DNA from: Gemmataceae bacterium
Lineage (GTDB): Bacteria; Planctomycetota; Planctomycetia; Gemmatales; Gemmataceae
Reading direction: 5' to 3'
Assembly: GCA_022842245.1 (NCBI GenBank)
Contig: JALHPZ010000004.1
Location: 1-64,000, forward strand
DNA: 64,000 nt
This document shows, piece after piece, positions 48,603 to 56,934 of this stretch; position 1 is the first letter of the stretch; each line of letters starts with the position of its first letter. The position numbers were made by a program, and so were the translations under genes. The notes below the pieces were generated by a model. That model did no database searches and was not told the origin of the DNA. It saw only the letters and a program-made list of their open reading frames with translations.

Positions 48603-48666
48603 TTTTCATTCACCATTTCGAATTGGTCCGATCACTTCTGATCCAATTCAAAATGGAAAATGAAAA
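48603..48666. repeat. AT-rich imperfect hairpin between truA and aroA
   Basis: Three blocks pair in order: TTTTCATT (48603-48610) with AATGAAAA (48659-48666), CCATTT (48613-48618) with AAATGG (48651-48656), and GAATTGG (48620-48626) with CCAATTC (48643-48649). The arms are made of short AT-rich words quite unlike the surrounding GC-rich genes. It ends 21 nt before the aroA start and could affect its translation, or be a small inserted palindrome. Confidence 0.85.
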
Positions 48667-48687
48667 CGCAAAACCGAAAGGCGAGTC

Positions 48688-50007
48688 ATGTCCGAGTTCG
48701 CGTATCCCGCCGAGTTGCCGATCGAACCGCTGGCGAAACCGCCGCTCGCGACGGTGAGCGTGCCGGGCAGCAAGAGCATCACGAACCGGGCGCTCGTGCT
48801 GGCGGCGCTGGGCAGCCGAACCGCGGCAACGGTACTGACCGGTGTGCTCCAGAGCGAAGACACGGAAGTGATGGTGGAATGCCTGCGCCGTCTCGGTTTC
48901 CGCGTGACGACCGACTGGCCCCGTTCTCGAATCGTGGTCGGGCGTTCCGGAAGCGATCGCATGATTCCCGCATCGGAGGCGGATCTTTTTGTTGGCAATT
49001 CCGGCACCAGCGTCCGGTTCCTCGCCGCGATGCTCGGGCTGGGCCAAGGCCGGTTTCGACTCGACGGCATCCCGCGCATGCGCGAACGGCCCATCCAGGA
49101 CCTGCTCGACGCCCTCGCCCAACTGGGCGTGAAATCGACCAGCGAACGCGGCACGGGCTGCCCGCCCGTCGTCATCGAATCCGAGGGCTGGCACGGCAAT
49201 CACGTCGCGGTGCGAGGCGATGTCAGCAGCCAGTTTCTGAGTGCCCTCTTGCTCGCCGCGCCGTTCGAAGGCAAGCCCATCGAGATCGAAACGACCGGCT
49301 CCCTCGTGTCCGAACCCTATGTCGCGATGAGCGTGCGGATGGTCGAGCAGTGGGGTGGCGTCGTTCGTCGGACGACGGCACGGCACGGCTACCTCGTCGA
49401 GGGCTTCGTGTCCGCTCCGCCAGCGGAATATGCCATTGAACCCGACGCTTCCTCCGCCAGCTACTTCGCCGCGCTGCCGGCAATCGTCGGCGGCACCATC
49501 ATTTTGAACGACCTGCCCCAACCGGGCACGGCCCTCCAGGGGGATGTTGAATTCCTTTCGGTACTCGAACGCATGGGTTGCGATGTTGTTTGGTCGGACC
49601 GTGCCGTTACGATCCGTGGTGGTTCACTCCGCGGCGTCGATGTCGACATGAACGCGATCAGCGATACCGTCATGACGCTCGCCGTCGTCGCGCTCTTCGC
49701 GGAGGGGCCGACGACGATCCGCAACGTCGCGCATATCCGCCACAAAGAGACCGACCGCATTGCCGCCGTCGCAACGGAACTCCGTAAGCTCGGCGCGGAG
49801 GTCGAAGATCGCGACGACGGGCTGACAATTCACCCGCGGCCGCTGACGGGCTGCGCCGTCGACACCTACAACGATCACCGCATGGCCATGAGCCTCGCGC
49901 TCGTCGGCCTCAAGGTGCCCGGCGTCGTGATCCGCAACCCCGGCTGCGTCGCGAAGACATATCCGGGCTACTGGCAGGACTTGCAAAAACTCCGCGAGAA
50001 TGCGTAA
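48688..50007 (+). CDS. aroA: 3-phosphoshikimate 1-carboxyvinyltransferase (EPSP synthase)
   Basis: AroA joins shikimate-3-phosphate and phosphoenolpyruvate in the shikimate pathway for aromatic amino acids. The 439-residue protein has VPGSKSITNRALVLAAL (about 25-41), the active-site loop LFVGNSGTSVRFL, RMRERPIQDLLDAL, DVSSQFLSALL and the C-terminal NDHRMAMSLALVGL. In place of the more common GNAGTAMRPL it reads GNSGTSVRFL, a known kind of variation in divergent enzymes. AAAGG lies before the ATG. It is the third housekeeping gene after asd and truA. Confidence 0.97.
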   Translation: MSEFAYPAELPIEPLAKPPLATVSVPGSKSITNRALVLAALGSRTAATVLTGVLQSEDTEVMVECLRRLGFRVTTDWPRSRIVVGRSGSDRMIPASEADLFVGNSGTSVRFLAAMLGLGQGRFRLDGIPRMRERPIQDLLDALAQLGVKSTSERGTGCPPVVIESEGWHGNHVAVRGDVSSQFLSALLLAAPFEGKPIEIETTGSLVSEPYVAMSVRMVEQWGGVVRRTTARHGYLVEGFVSAPPAEYAIEPDASSASYFAALPAIVGGTIILNDLPQPGTALQGDVEFLSVLERMGCDVVWSDRAVTIRGGSLRGVDVDMNAISDTVMTLAVVALFAEGPTTIRNVAHIRHKETDRIAAVATELRKLGAEVEDRDDGLTIHPRPLTGCAVDTYNDHRMAMSLALVGLKVPGVVIRNPGCVAKTYPGYWQDLQKLRENA

Positions 50008-50064
50008 TAATCCACGTCCGTCCGGGTTCATGATTCGTCTCATCCCTTTAACCCGGAGCATTCC

Positions 50065-50421
50065 ATGTACCGCAAAGAGTTCCTGTTCGCAGCCTTCGCG
50101 ATCGGTCTCGCAGTCACGGGGGCCGATGCCGAGGACGGCAAGAAACTCAAGGGCAAACTCGACAAGAGCCAAGCCTTCGACAAGCTCGACGCAAATCGCG
50201 ACGGCATTCTCTCGAAGGAGGAGTTCAAGGCCGGATTCGACAAGCTCAAGGAATTGATGGCCGAGAAGGGCGGCGAAAAGGCCAAGAAGTTGGCCGAGAA
50301 GATGGACGCCGACAAGACCTTCGAAAAGATGGACGCGAACAAGGACGGCTCCATCAGCAAGTCCGAATACGAAAAATTCGAACCGTTCGGCGAACTAAAG
50401 AAGAAGAAGGCCGACAAGTGA
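50065..50421 (+). CDS. small exported EF-hand protein
   Basis: The 118-residue protein has a signal peptide (MYRKEFLFAAFAIGLAVTGADA) and two EF-hand loops, DANRDGILSKEEF and DANKDGSISKSEY, joined by a Lys-rich helix. It should bind calcium in the periplasm. GGAG lies 6 nt before the ATG, and a terminator follows. Such small EF-hand proteins are common in planctomycetes; the partner is unknown. Confidence 0.9.
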   Translation: MYRKEFLFAAFAIGLAVTGADAEDGKKLKGKLDKSQAFDKLDANRDGILSKEEFKAGFDKLKELMAEKGGEKAKKLAEKMDADKTFEKMDANKDGSISKSEYEKFEPFGELKKKKADK

Positions 50422-50438
50422 TTCCACCCGCCGCTCGG

Positions 50439-50463
50439 AAACCCACCGCGGATCGGTGGGTTT
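50439..50463 (+). terminator. rho-independent terminator after EF-hand gene
   Basis: AAACCCACCG (50439-50448) pairs with CGGTGGGTTT (50454-50463) around a CGGAT loop, followed by the T-rich CTTCGTTT. Confidence 0.85.
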
Positions 50464-50541
50464 CTTCGTTTCCGGACCGAATGGCTTCTGCTAATCTCAA
50501 ATTACCGCCGGTTCTCAGTTTCGTTTGAGGTCGCTCCCGTT

Positions 50542-53500
50542 ATGCGCGGCACCCTCGCCCTCGTGTTGTCGACTTCCATCCTGATCGCCGCCGACGCACC
50601 CAAAAAGACCCCACCCGTCTCGGCCGACCACATTGCCAGGATGGCGAAGAGCGCCGACTTGTTTCGAACTCAGGTACGGGGAATCTTCGAGACGAGTTGT
50701 CTGCGCTGTCACGGCGGGAAGAAGACGGAATCGGAGTTCGACCTCGGCACGCGCGATGCGCTTTTGAAGGGCGGACTCGCCGGACCGGCAGTCGTGCCCG
50801 GCGACGCGAAAGCGAGCCTGCTCGTGAAATTGGTGAATCACGCCAAAGAACCGCACATGCCGGAAGGCGCGGCCAAGTTGCCCGACGCGACGCTTGCGAA
50901 GATCTCCGAGTGGATCGACCTCGGGGCGGCGTACGACAAACCCCTCGCCGGGCGCGACTCGGCCGCGTGGACCAAGACGGTCGTCCCGGAGACCGCGAAA
51001 CAGCACTGGGCATTTCAGCCGTTCAAGTCCGTTCCGAATCGGTCCATCGACGATTTCGTCCGCGAAAAGCTGATCGCCGCGAAGTTGGTCTCGAATCCCC
51101 CGGCCGACCGGCGCGTCTTGATCCGCCGAGTGACGTTTGATCTGATCGGCCTGCCCCCGACACCCGAGGAAGTCGACGCGTTCATGAAGGACGCCTCGCC
51201 GGACGCCTATGCGAAACTCGTCGATCGTTTGCTCGCATCCGAGCATTACGGTGAGCGATGGGCGCGGCACTGGCTTGACCTTGTCCGGTTCGCCGAGAGC
51301 CACGGCTTCGAGCACGATTACGACCGGCCCACGGCGTACCACTACCGCGATTTCGTGATCAAAGCGCTCAACCGCGACATGCCTTACATCACATTCGCAA
51401 AGTGGCAGATCGCCGGCGATGAATACGCCCCGAACGACGCGCTGGCCCTGTCGGCCACGGGCTACCTCGCCGCCGGGGTCCACAGCACGCAGATCACGGC
51501 GAACGAGGTCGCCAAGCACCGCTACGACGAACTCGACGACATCGTGAACAACATCGGTACGACCTTTCTGGGCCTGAGCATCGGCTGTGCGCGCTGCCAC
51601 GACCACAAATACGACCCGATCCCGGCGCGCGATTACTACCGGATGGTGTCCGCTTTCACGAAGACGGTTCGATCCGAACAGGACCTGGATTTCGATCCGG
51701 AAGGCTATCGGATCGCGAAGGCCGCGTTTGAAACGGAGCATGCACCGTTCGAGAAACGCCTGAAGAATTACGAAACCACGACCTTGCCCAGTCGCTTCGC
51801 AGAATGGGAAGCGAAGCGTGCGGGCCGACCGTTGCCGGTTGGTTGGGAACTGCCCCAACTCGCGACGGTGAAATCCGCGGGCGGAGCGGCGACGACGATC
51901 CAGCGCGACGGCAGCGTCCTCGTGACCGGGAAGAATCCAAACTCGGAGACGCTGACCTTCCAATTCCAAGCACTCGGACGGCCGATTCGAGCCTTACGAA
52001 TCGAAGCCCTATCCCATGCGGGTCTGATCAAGGGCGGTCCGGGCCGTGCGACAAACGGTAATTTCGCCCTGTCGGACCTGAGTGTCACGACGGCCGACGG
52101 TTCGAAACGAAAACTGAAGAACGCGAAGGCGACCTTCGAGCAGAAAGGCTTGCCCGTCGCGGCAGCCATCGACGACAACCCGAACTCGGCCTGGGCCGTC
52201 GATCCGCAGTTCGGCAAGGATCACGCGGCCTCGTTCGAATTCGAATCGCCCTTCATGGTCAAAGCCGGCGAACTGTGGACTGTGACCCTGAAATTCAACA
52301 ACAACACCGGCCATGGTCTTGGGCGGCCCCGAATCACCATCACGACGGCCGAAGCCCTCCCGGAACTGACGGCTTCGGCAATGCCCGCGGCTATTCCGGA
52401 AGCCCTCGCCACACCGATCGAAAAGCGCTCGGCCGATCAAATCACGCAATTGCTTCGATGGTACGCTCCGCAAGATCAGGAGTGGGTGAAATTGGACGCG
52501 AGCCGAAGCGCCCATCTCGCCAAGGCACCGAAGCCGCGAACGATGAAGGTGTTGATCTCCACGGAAGGCGTTCAAGCCGTCCGATTGCATACGCAGGGCG
52601 AAGACTTTTTGAAGGAGACTCACTTCCTGCGTCGCGGCGATCCGACGCAACCCGAGGGAGTCGCGGAAACCTCGTACTTGCAAGCACTGATGCCATCCGC
52701 GGACGCCGCTTCGCTCTGGAAACTCGCGCCGCCGGTCGGGAGTCGCACGAGTCATCAACGCCGGGCATTGGCGGAATGGCTGACGGACACGGAACGCGGA
52801 GCGGGCCGCCTGTTCGCGCGCGTCATAGTGAATCGACTTTGGCAAAAGCACTTCGGCCGTGGCATCGTCGCGACGCCGAGCGATTTCGGTACGCGCGGCG
52901 AACCGCCGACGCACCCCGAGTTGCTGGATTTCCTGGCTGGCGAACTGATCCGCAACGGATGGAGACTCAAGCCGATCCACAAGATTATCGTGACCAGCGA
53001 GACTTACCAACAGTCGTCCGCGTCTCCCGAATCGCTTCGGAAAGCCGATCCCGAAAATCGCATGCTGGGCCGTTTCCCCGTGCGTCGTCTGGAGGCGGAG
53101 GCGATTCGCGATGCGATCCTGACCGTGTCTGGGCAACTGGATCGCACCATTTACGGCCCCGGAACCTTGAATGAAGACTCGAAGCGGCGCAGCATTTATT
53201 TCACAGTCAAGAGGAGCCGGTTGATCCCATCCTTGACGGTGTTCGACGCGCCCGACGGCACGGTGGGGATCGGCGACCGCTCGAACACAACCATTGCGCC
53301 ACAGGCCTTGCATCTGATGAACAACCCCCAGGTGCGGCGTGCGGCGAAGGCCTTCGCGGGACGAGTCGACAACGACAACCCGGGGGCCGCGGTAACGAAG
53401 GCATATCGGTTGGCGCTGTCGCGTGAGCCGACTCCAGACGAGTTGACCGACGCGATCGCGTTTCTCGGTGCCGACCCCAAGCGGAATCTGATCGACTTCT

Positions 53501-53544
53501 GTCAGATCCTGCTTTGTCTGAACGAATTCGTGTATACGGAGTGA
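50542..53544 (+). CDS. cytochrome-type DUF1549/DUF1553 protein, long form
   Basis: The 1000-residue protein has a signal peptide (MRGTLALVLSTSILIAADA). A planctomycete cytochrome domain has CLRCH (about 53-57). DUF1549 follows (RRVTFDLIGLPPTPEEVDAF, HYGERWARHWLDLVRFAES, CARCHDHKYDPIPARDYY). Next is a long insert (about 390-680) with a carbohydrate-binding-like fold (SEFDL..., DDNPNSAWAVDPQFGKDHAA). DUF1553 closes it (RVIVNRLWQKHFGRGIV, PTHPELLDFLAGELI, IAPQALHLMNN). The insert, absent from the relative at 36008, may bind a glycan. The DUF1501 partner starts 3 nt later. Confidence 0.95.
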   Translation: MRGTLALVLSTSILIAADAPKKTPPVSADHIARMAKSADLFRTQVRGIFETSCLRCHGGKKTESEFDLGTRDALLKGGLAGPAVVPGDAKASLLVKLVNHAKEPHMPEGAAKLPDATLAKISEWIDLGAAYDKPLAGRDSAAWTKTVVPETAKQHWAFQPFKSVPNRSIDDFVREKLIAAKLVSNPPADRRVLIRRVTFDLIGLPPTPEEVDAFMKDASPDAYAKLVDRLLASEHYGERWARHWLDLVRFAESHGFEHDYDRPTAYHYRDFVIKALNRDMPYITFAKWQIAGDEYAPNDALALSATGYLAAGVHSTQITANEVAKHRYDELDDIVNNIGTTFLGLSIGCARCHDHKYDPIPARDYYRMVSAFTKTVRSEQDLDFDPEGYRIAKAAFETEHAPFEKRLKNYETTTLPSRFAEWEAKRAGRPLPVGWELPQLATVKSAGGAATTIQRDGSVLVTGKNPNSETLTFQFQALGRPIRALRIEALSHAGLIKGGPGRATNGNFALSDLSVTTADGSKRKLKNAKATFEQKGLPVAAAIDDNPNSAWAVDPQFGKDHAASFEFESPFMVKAGELWTVTLKFNNNTGHGLGRPRITITTAEALPELTASAMPAAIPEALATPIEKRSADQITQLLRWYAPQDQEWVKLDASRSAHLAKAPKPRTMKVLISTEGVQAVRLHTQGEDFLKETHFLRRGDPTQPEGVAETSYLQALMPSADAASLWKLAPPVGSRTSHQRRALAEWLTDTERGAGRLFARVIVNRLWQKHFGRGIVATPSDFGTRGEPPTHPELLDFLAGELIRNGWRLKPIHKIIVTSETYQQSSASPESLRKADPENRMLGRFPVRRLEAEAIRDAILTVSGQLDRTIYGPGTLNEDSKRRSIYFTVKRSRLIPSLTVFDAPDGTVGIGDRSNTTIAPQALHLMNNPQVRRAAKAFAGRVDNDNPGAAVTKAYRLALSREPTPDELTDAIAFLGADPKRNLIDFCQILLCLNEFVYTE

Positions 53545-53547
53545 GGC

Positions 53548-54981
53548 ATGTTGGAACTGCCCCGTTTCTTTGCCGAGCCGTCCGGTTCGCGTCGCCAGTT
53601 CCTGTCTCGCGCGGGCGGGGGGGTAGGGTTGCTGGCGCTGGCCAGCCTCCTGGGCGAGGCCGCGGAAACGAACCCGCTCGCACCGAAGCGTTCGCACTTC
53701 CCCGCCAAAGCGAAATCGATCATCTGGCTGTTCATGAATGGCGGGCCGAGTCAGGTCGACACTTGGGATCACAAACCCGAACTCCAGAAGCGCGACGGCC
53801 AGGAACTTCCGGGATTCGATAAGAACACCGGCTTTTTCACCGGCCAGGTCGGCCCACTGATGAAATCGCCGTTCAAGTTCGCCCAGTATGGTAAGTGTGG
53901 GAAATGGGTTTCCGAAATCTTCCCGCACATGGCCAAGCACGTCGACAAGATGGCGTTCGTGCATTCCCTCTGGTCGGACTCGAACAACCACTCTCCCGCG
54001 CTATTCAAAATCAACACGGGCATGGCACGCATGGGGTTCCCCTGCGTCGGCTCCTGGGTGACGTACGGCCTCGGTTCGGAATCGAAAAACCTGCCCGCGT
54101 TCTGCGTGATGTACGACACGTTGGGCCGAGGCATCCCGAAGGGCCACGCGCTCAATTGGGGAGCGGGGTTCCTGCCGACCGTCTATCAGGGCACCGCCTT
54201 CAAGCCCCAGGGCGAACCGATCGACAATCTGGCGCGGCCCGCCGATCTCGATTCGCAGCGACAACGTAACCAACTGGATCTCCTCTCGAAACTCAACCGG
54301 AAGAACGCCGACCAACACCCGGCCGATCCAGACCTCGCCGCGCGCGTGGAATCGTTCGAACTCGCCTATCGCATGCAGATGGCCGCGCCCGAGGCGCTCG
54401 ATCTGTCGAAGGAAACCAAAGAGACGCATTCGCTCTACGGACTCGATAATCCGAAAGCGACGCACTTCGCCAATCAATGCCTGACCGCACGCCGACTGGT
54501 CGAACGTGGCGTCCGCTTCGTGCAGATTTTCTCCGGCGGCATGGACAACGACCTGAGCTGGGACGGCCATAACAACATCGCGAAGAACCACGGCGGATTC
54601 GCCGCCGAGACCGACCTGCCGATCGCGGGCTTGCTGGAAGACCTGGCCCGCCGCGGCCTCCTCGATTCGACCCTCGTCGTGTGGGGTGGCGAATTCGGTC
54701 GCCTTCCCATCGCCCAAAAGGGCAGCGGCGGCCGCGACCATAACCCGCACGCGAACACGTTCTGGCTCGCCGGCGGCGGCGTGAAGGGCGGCGTGAGCTA
54801 CGGCGCCACCGACGAGATCGGATTCAAGGCCGTCGAGAATCGGGCCTCCGTTCACGATCTGCACGCGACGTTCCTTCACTTGCTCGGCCTGGACCACAAG
54901 AAACTCACGTACCGCCACAATGGTCGCGACTTCCGACTCACCGATGTCTTCGGCAACGTACTCAAGGACGTTCTGGCGTAG
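53548..54981 (+). CDS. DUF1501 exported sulfatase-like protein
   Basis: The 477-residue protein begins with an arginine-containing signal (GSRRQFLSRAGGGVGLLALASLLG), then KAKSIIWLFMNGGPSQVDTWDHKP, FVHSLWSDSNNHSPALFKINTG, RRLVERGVRFVQIFSGG, DSTLVVWGGEFGRLPI and RDHNPHANTFWLAGGGVKGG. It is clearly paralogous to the protein at 34574 and follows its DUF1549 partner with 3-nt spacing, so the pair has been kept as a unit. The function is unproven. Confidence 0.95.
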   Translation: MLELPRFFAEPSGSRRQFLSRAGGGVGLLALASLLGEAAETNPLAPKRSHFPAKAKSIIWLFMNGGPSQVDTWDHKPELQKRDGQELPGFDKNTGFFTGQVGPLMKSPFKFAQYGKCGKWVSEIFPHMAKHVDKMAFVHSLWSDSNNHSPALFKINTGMARMGFPCVGSWVTYGLGSESKNLPAFCVMYDTLGRGIPKGHALNWGAGFLPTVYQGTAFKPQGEPIDNLARPADLDSQRQRNQLDLLSKLNRKNADQHPADPDLAARVESFELAYRMQMAAPEALDLSKETKETHSLYGLDNPKATHFANQCLTARRLVERGVRFVQIFSGGMDNDLSWDGHNNIAKNHGGFAAETDLPIAGLLEDLARRGLLDSTLVVWGGEFGRLPIAQKGSGGRDHNPHANTFWLAGGGVKGGVSYGATDEIGFKAVENRASVHDLHATFLHLLGLDHKKLTYRHNGRDFRLTDVFGNVLKDVLA

Positions 54982-55026
54982 TGATTTCTGCTGCGCATCG
55001 CGGGCCGCGGGTTCTAAACTCTCTCC

Positions 55027-56886
55027 ATGCTTGATCGTCTCGAAACGGAAGCTCGCAATCCCGCCTCGGATCGACTCGACGAACTCACATCGGTCGAGAT
55101 CGTCGAGTTGATGAACCGCGAGGATGCGACCCTCGCCGGCGTGGTGGCGACCCAAAAAACCGCCATTGCGCAAGCGATCGACGCCATTGCCGAGCGCATG
55201 GCCCGCGGTGGACGTCTGATCTATTGCGGTGCCGGCACATCCGGCCGGCTCGGGGTACTCGACGCCAGCGAATGCCCGCCCACGTTCCAATCGCCGCCGT
55301 CCCAGGTCATCGGACTCATCGCGGGCGGCGAAACCGCGATGTTCCGCGCCGTCGAGGGAGCCGAAGATTCTCCGGAACGCGGAGCGGCGGACATCCGCAA
55401 CCTGATCCCCAAACCGAACGACATCGTGTGCGGCATCGCATCGAGCGGCCGCACGCCCTACGTGATCGGCGCGGTTCGTTACGCACGCGCCGCGGGGTCG
55501 TTCACGGTCGCCATCGTTTGCACGACCAACTCGGAGTTGTCCAAAGCGGTCGATCTGCCAGTCGAACTGATCGTCGGGCCGGAAGTCCTCACCGGGTCCA
55601 CCCGGCTCAAAGCCGGCACGGCGACGAAAATGGTCCTCAACATGCTGACGACCGGCGCGATGGTCCGGCTTGGCAAGACCTACGGCAACCTGATGGTCGA
55701 CCTCAAGGCGTCGAATCAAAAGCTCATCGAGCGCGCCAAGAGGATCGTGCAGACCGTCACCGCGTTGCCGGCGCCGGAAGCGAATGCATTGCTGGATCGC
55801 TGTCAGGGCGAAGTCAAGACGGCGATTGTCGCCCATCTCTCCGGAGTTGGTCCCGATACCGCACGAGAGCGCTTGGCGGGCGCGCAGGGTCGTATCCGTT
55901 CCGCCCTCGGTGCAATTACCGTTTCGGTCTCGAACACCCATCGTCCGGTCCGGTCCGACCTCGTGATAGGAATCGATGGAGGCGGGACGAGTACGCGCAC
56001 CCTCCTCGCGTCCGCCGCAACGGGTGAAATCCTGGGGCGCGCCGAGGCCGGGCCGTCGAATATCCAATCGGTCGGAGTCGAGACGGCGTTGCGGGCACTC
56101 GACGACTCCATCGATCACGCGTTCGCGGCCGCGAATCTGCCGCGAGCGTCGGTCGGTGCGATTGGTCTCGGGCTGGCCGGCGTCGACCGGCAGGAAGGGC
56201 TGGATATCATCCACGGCTGGGCGGAGCGTCGTTCCGTCGCCGAGCGGGTGCGGGTGGCGAACGATGCCACGCTCCTGCTGGCGGCCGGAACACCGGACGG
56301 CTGGGGATTGGCAGTCATCGCCGGAACCGGTTCCATCGCCTTCGTGCAAACGCCCGACGGCAAGGTCGGGCGCTGCGGCGGCTGGGGCTACACGCTTGGC
56401 GATGAAGGAAGCGCCTATGTCATTGCCCACCGCGCACTGAGAGCCGCCTGCCGGGCGCACGATCGGGTGGAACCGCCGACAGTCCTGCTCGATCGGTTCG
56501 TGGATCGAATGAACGTGTCATCGCCCCCGGAACTGATCCCGGCCGTGTACCGCGGTCCCTGGGACCGCGCGGCCATCGCCGGCCTCGCCCCGCTGGTCCT
56601 GGATGCGGCCGATGCGGGCGACGCCGTGGCCCGTCGCATCGTCGAGGACGAAGTGGAACAGTTCGCCCGCACGGCCTACGGCGCGGTCGTCAATCATGAT
56701 CTGCCGAAAGCCGGCGTGCCCGTCGCGCTGGCCGGCGGATTGTTGCTGAATAGCGATCTCTACCGCGAACTGTTTCTGAACCGACTCGAAAAGCTCGGTT
56801 TCGTCCCCGGCATCGTGACGCCGGTGCATGAACCCGCGGTCGGCGCGGTCGTCCTCGCGCGACGATCGCTGAATGCGACAAAATAA
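55027..56886 (+). CDS. murQ: MurQ etherase fused to N-acetylhexosamine kinase
   Basis: Residues 1-300 are MurQ, which cleaves the lactyl ether of N-acetylmuramic acid 6-phosphate: YCGAGTSGRLGVLDASECPPTF with the catalytic glutamate at 82 and VEGAED with glutamate 113. Residues about 315-619 are a BadF/N-acetylglucosamine-kinase domain: VIGIDGGGTSTRTLLA, GLAGVDRQ, NDATLLLAAG, VIAGTGSIAF, GWGYTLGDEGSA, VALAGGLLLN. The fusion joins consecutive steps of cell-wall sugar recycling in one chain. No frameshift or linker stop separates the parts. The kinase may act on MurNAc or GlcNAc; sequence alone does not settle which. Confidence 0.93.
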   Translation: MLDRLETEARNPASDRLDELTSVEIVELMNREDATLAGVVATQKTAIAQAIDAIAERMARGGRLIYCGAGTSGRLGVLDASECPPTFQSPPSQVIGLIAGGETAMFRAVEGAEDSPERGAADIRNLIPKPNDIVCGIASSGRTPYVIGAVRYARAAGSFTVAIVCTTNSELSKAVDLPVELIVGPEVLTGSTRLKAGTATKMVLNMLTTGAMVRLGKTYGNLMVDLKASNQKLIERAKRIVQTVTALPAPEANALLDRCQGEVKTAIVAHLSGVGPDTARERLAGAQGRIRSALGAITVSVSNTHRPVRSDLVIGIDGGGTSTRTLLASAATGEILGRAEAGPSNIQSVGVETALRALDDSIDHAFAAANLPRASVGAIGLGLAGVDRQEGLDIIHGWAERRSVAERVRVANDATLLLAAGTPDGWGLAVIAGTGSIAFVQTPDGKVGRCGGWGYTLGDEGSAYVIAHRALRAACRAHDRVEPPTVLLDRFVDRMNVSSPPELIPAVYRGPWDRAAIAGLAPLVLDAADAGDAVARRIVEDEVEQFARTAYGAVVNHDLPKAGVPVALAGGLLLNSDLYRELFLNRLEKLGFVPGIVTPVHEPAVGAVVLARRSLNATK

Positions 56887-56916
56887 AAGGGGATCGCTTC
56901 GCGAGGAAGCGACCCC
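56884..56916 (-). terminator. bidirectional hairpin, terminator for the ATPase gene
   Basis: On the minus strand GGGGTCGCTTC pairs with GAAGCGATCCCC around CTCGC, with one bulged base, followed by TTTTATTT. It lies 18 nt past the stop of the minus-strand ATPase gene and directly after the convergent murQ stop, so it may serve both. Confidence 0.85.
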
Positions 56917-56934
56917 CGAACCGCGATACCGCCT

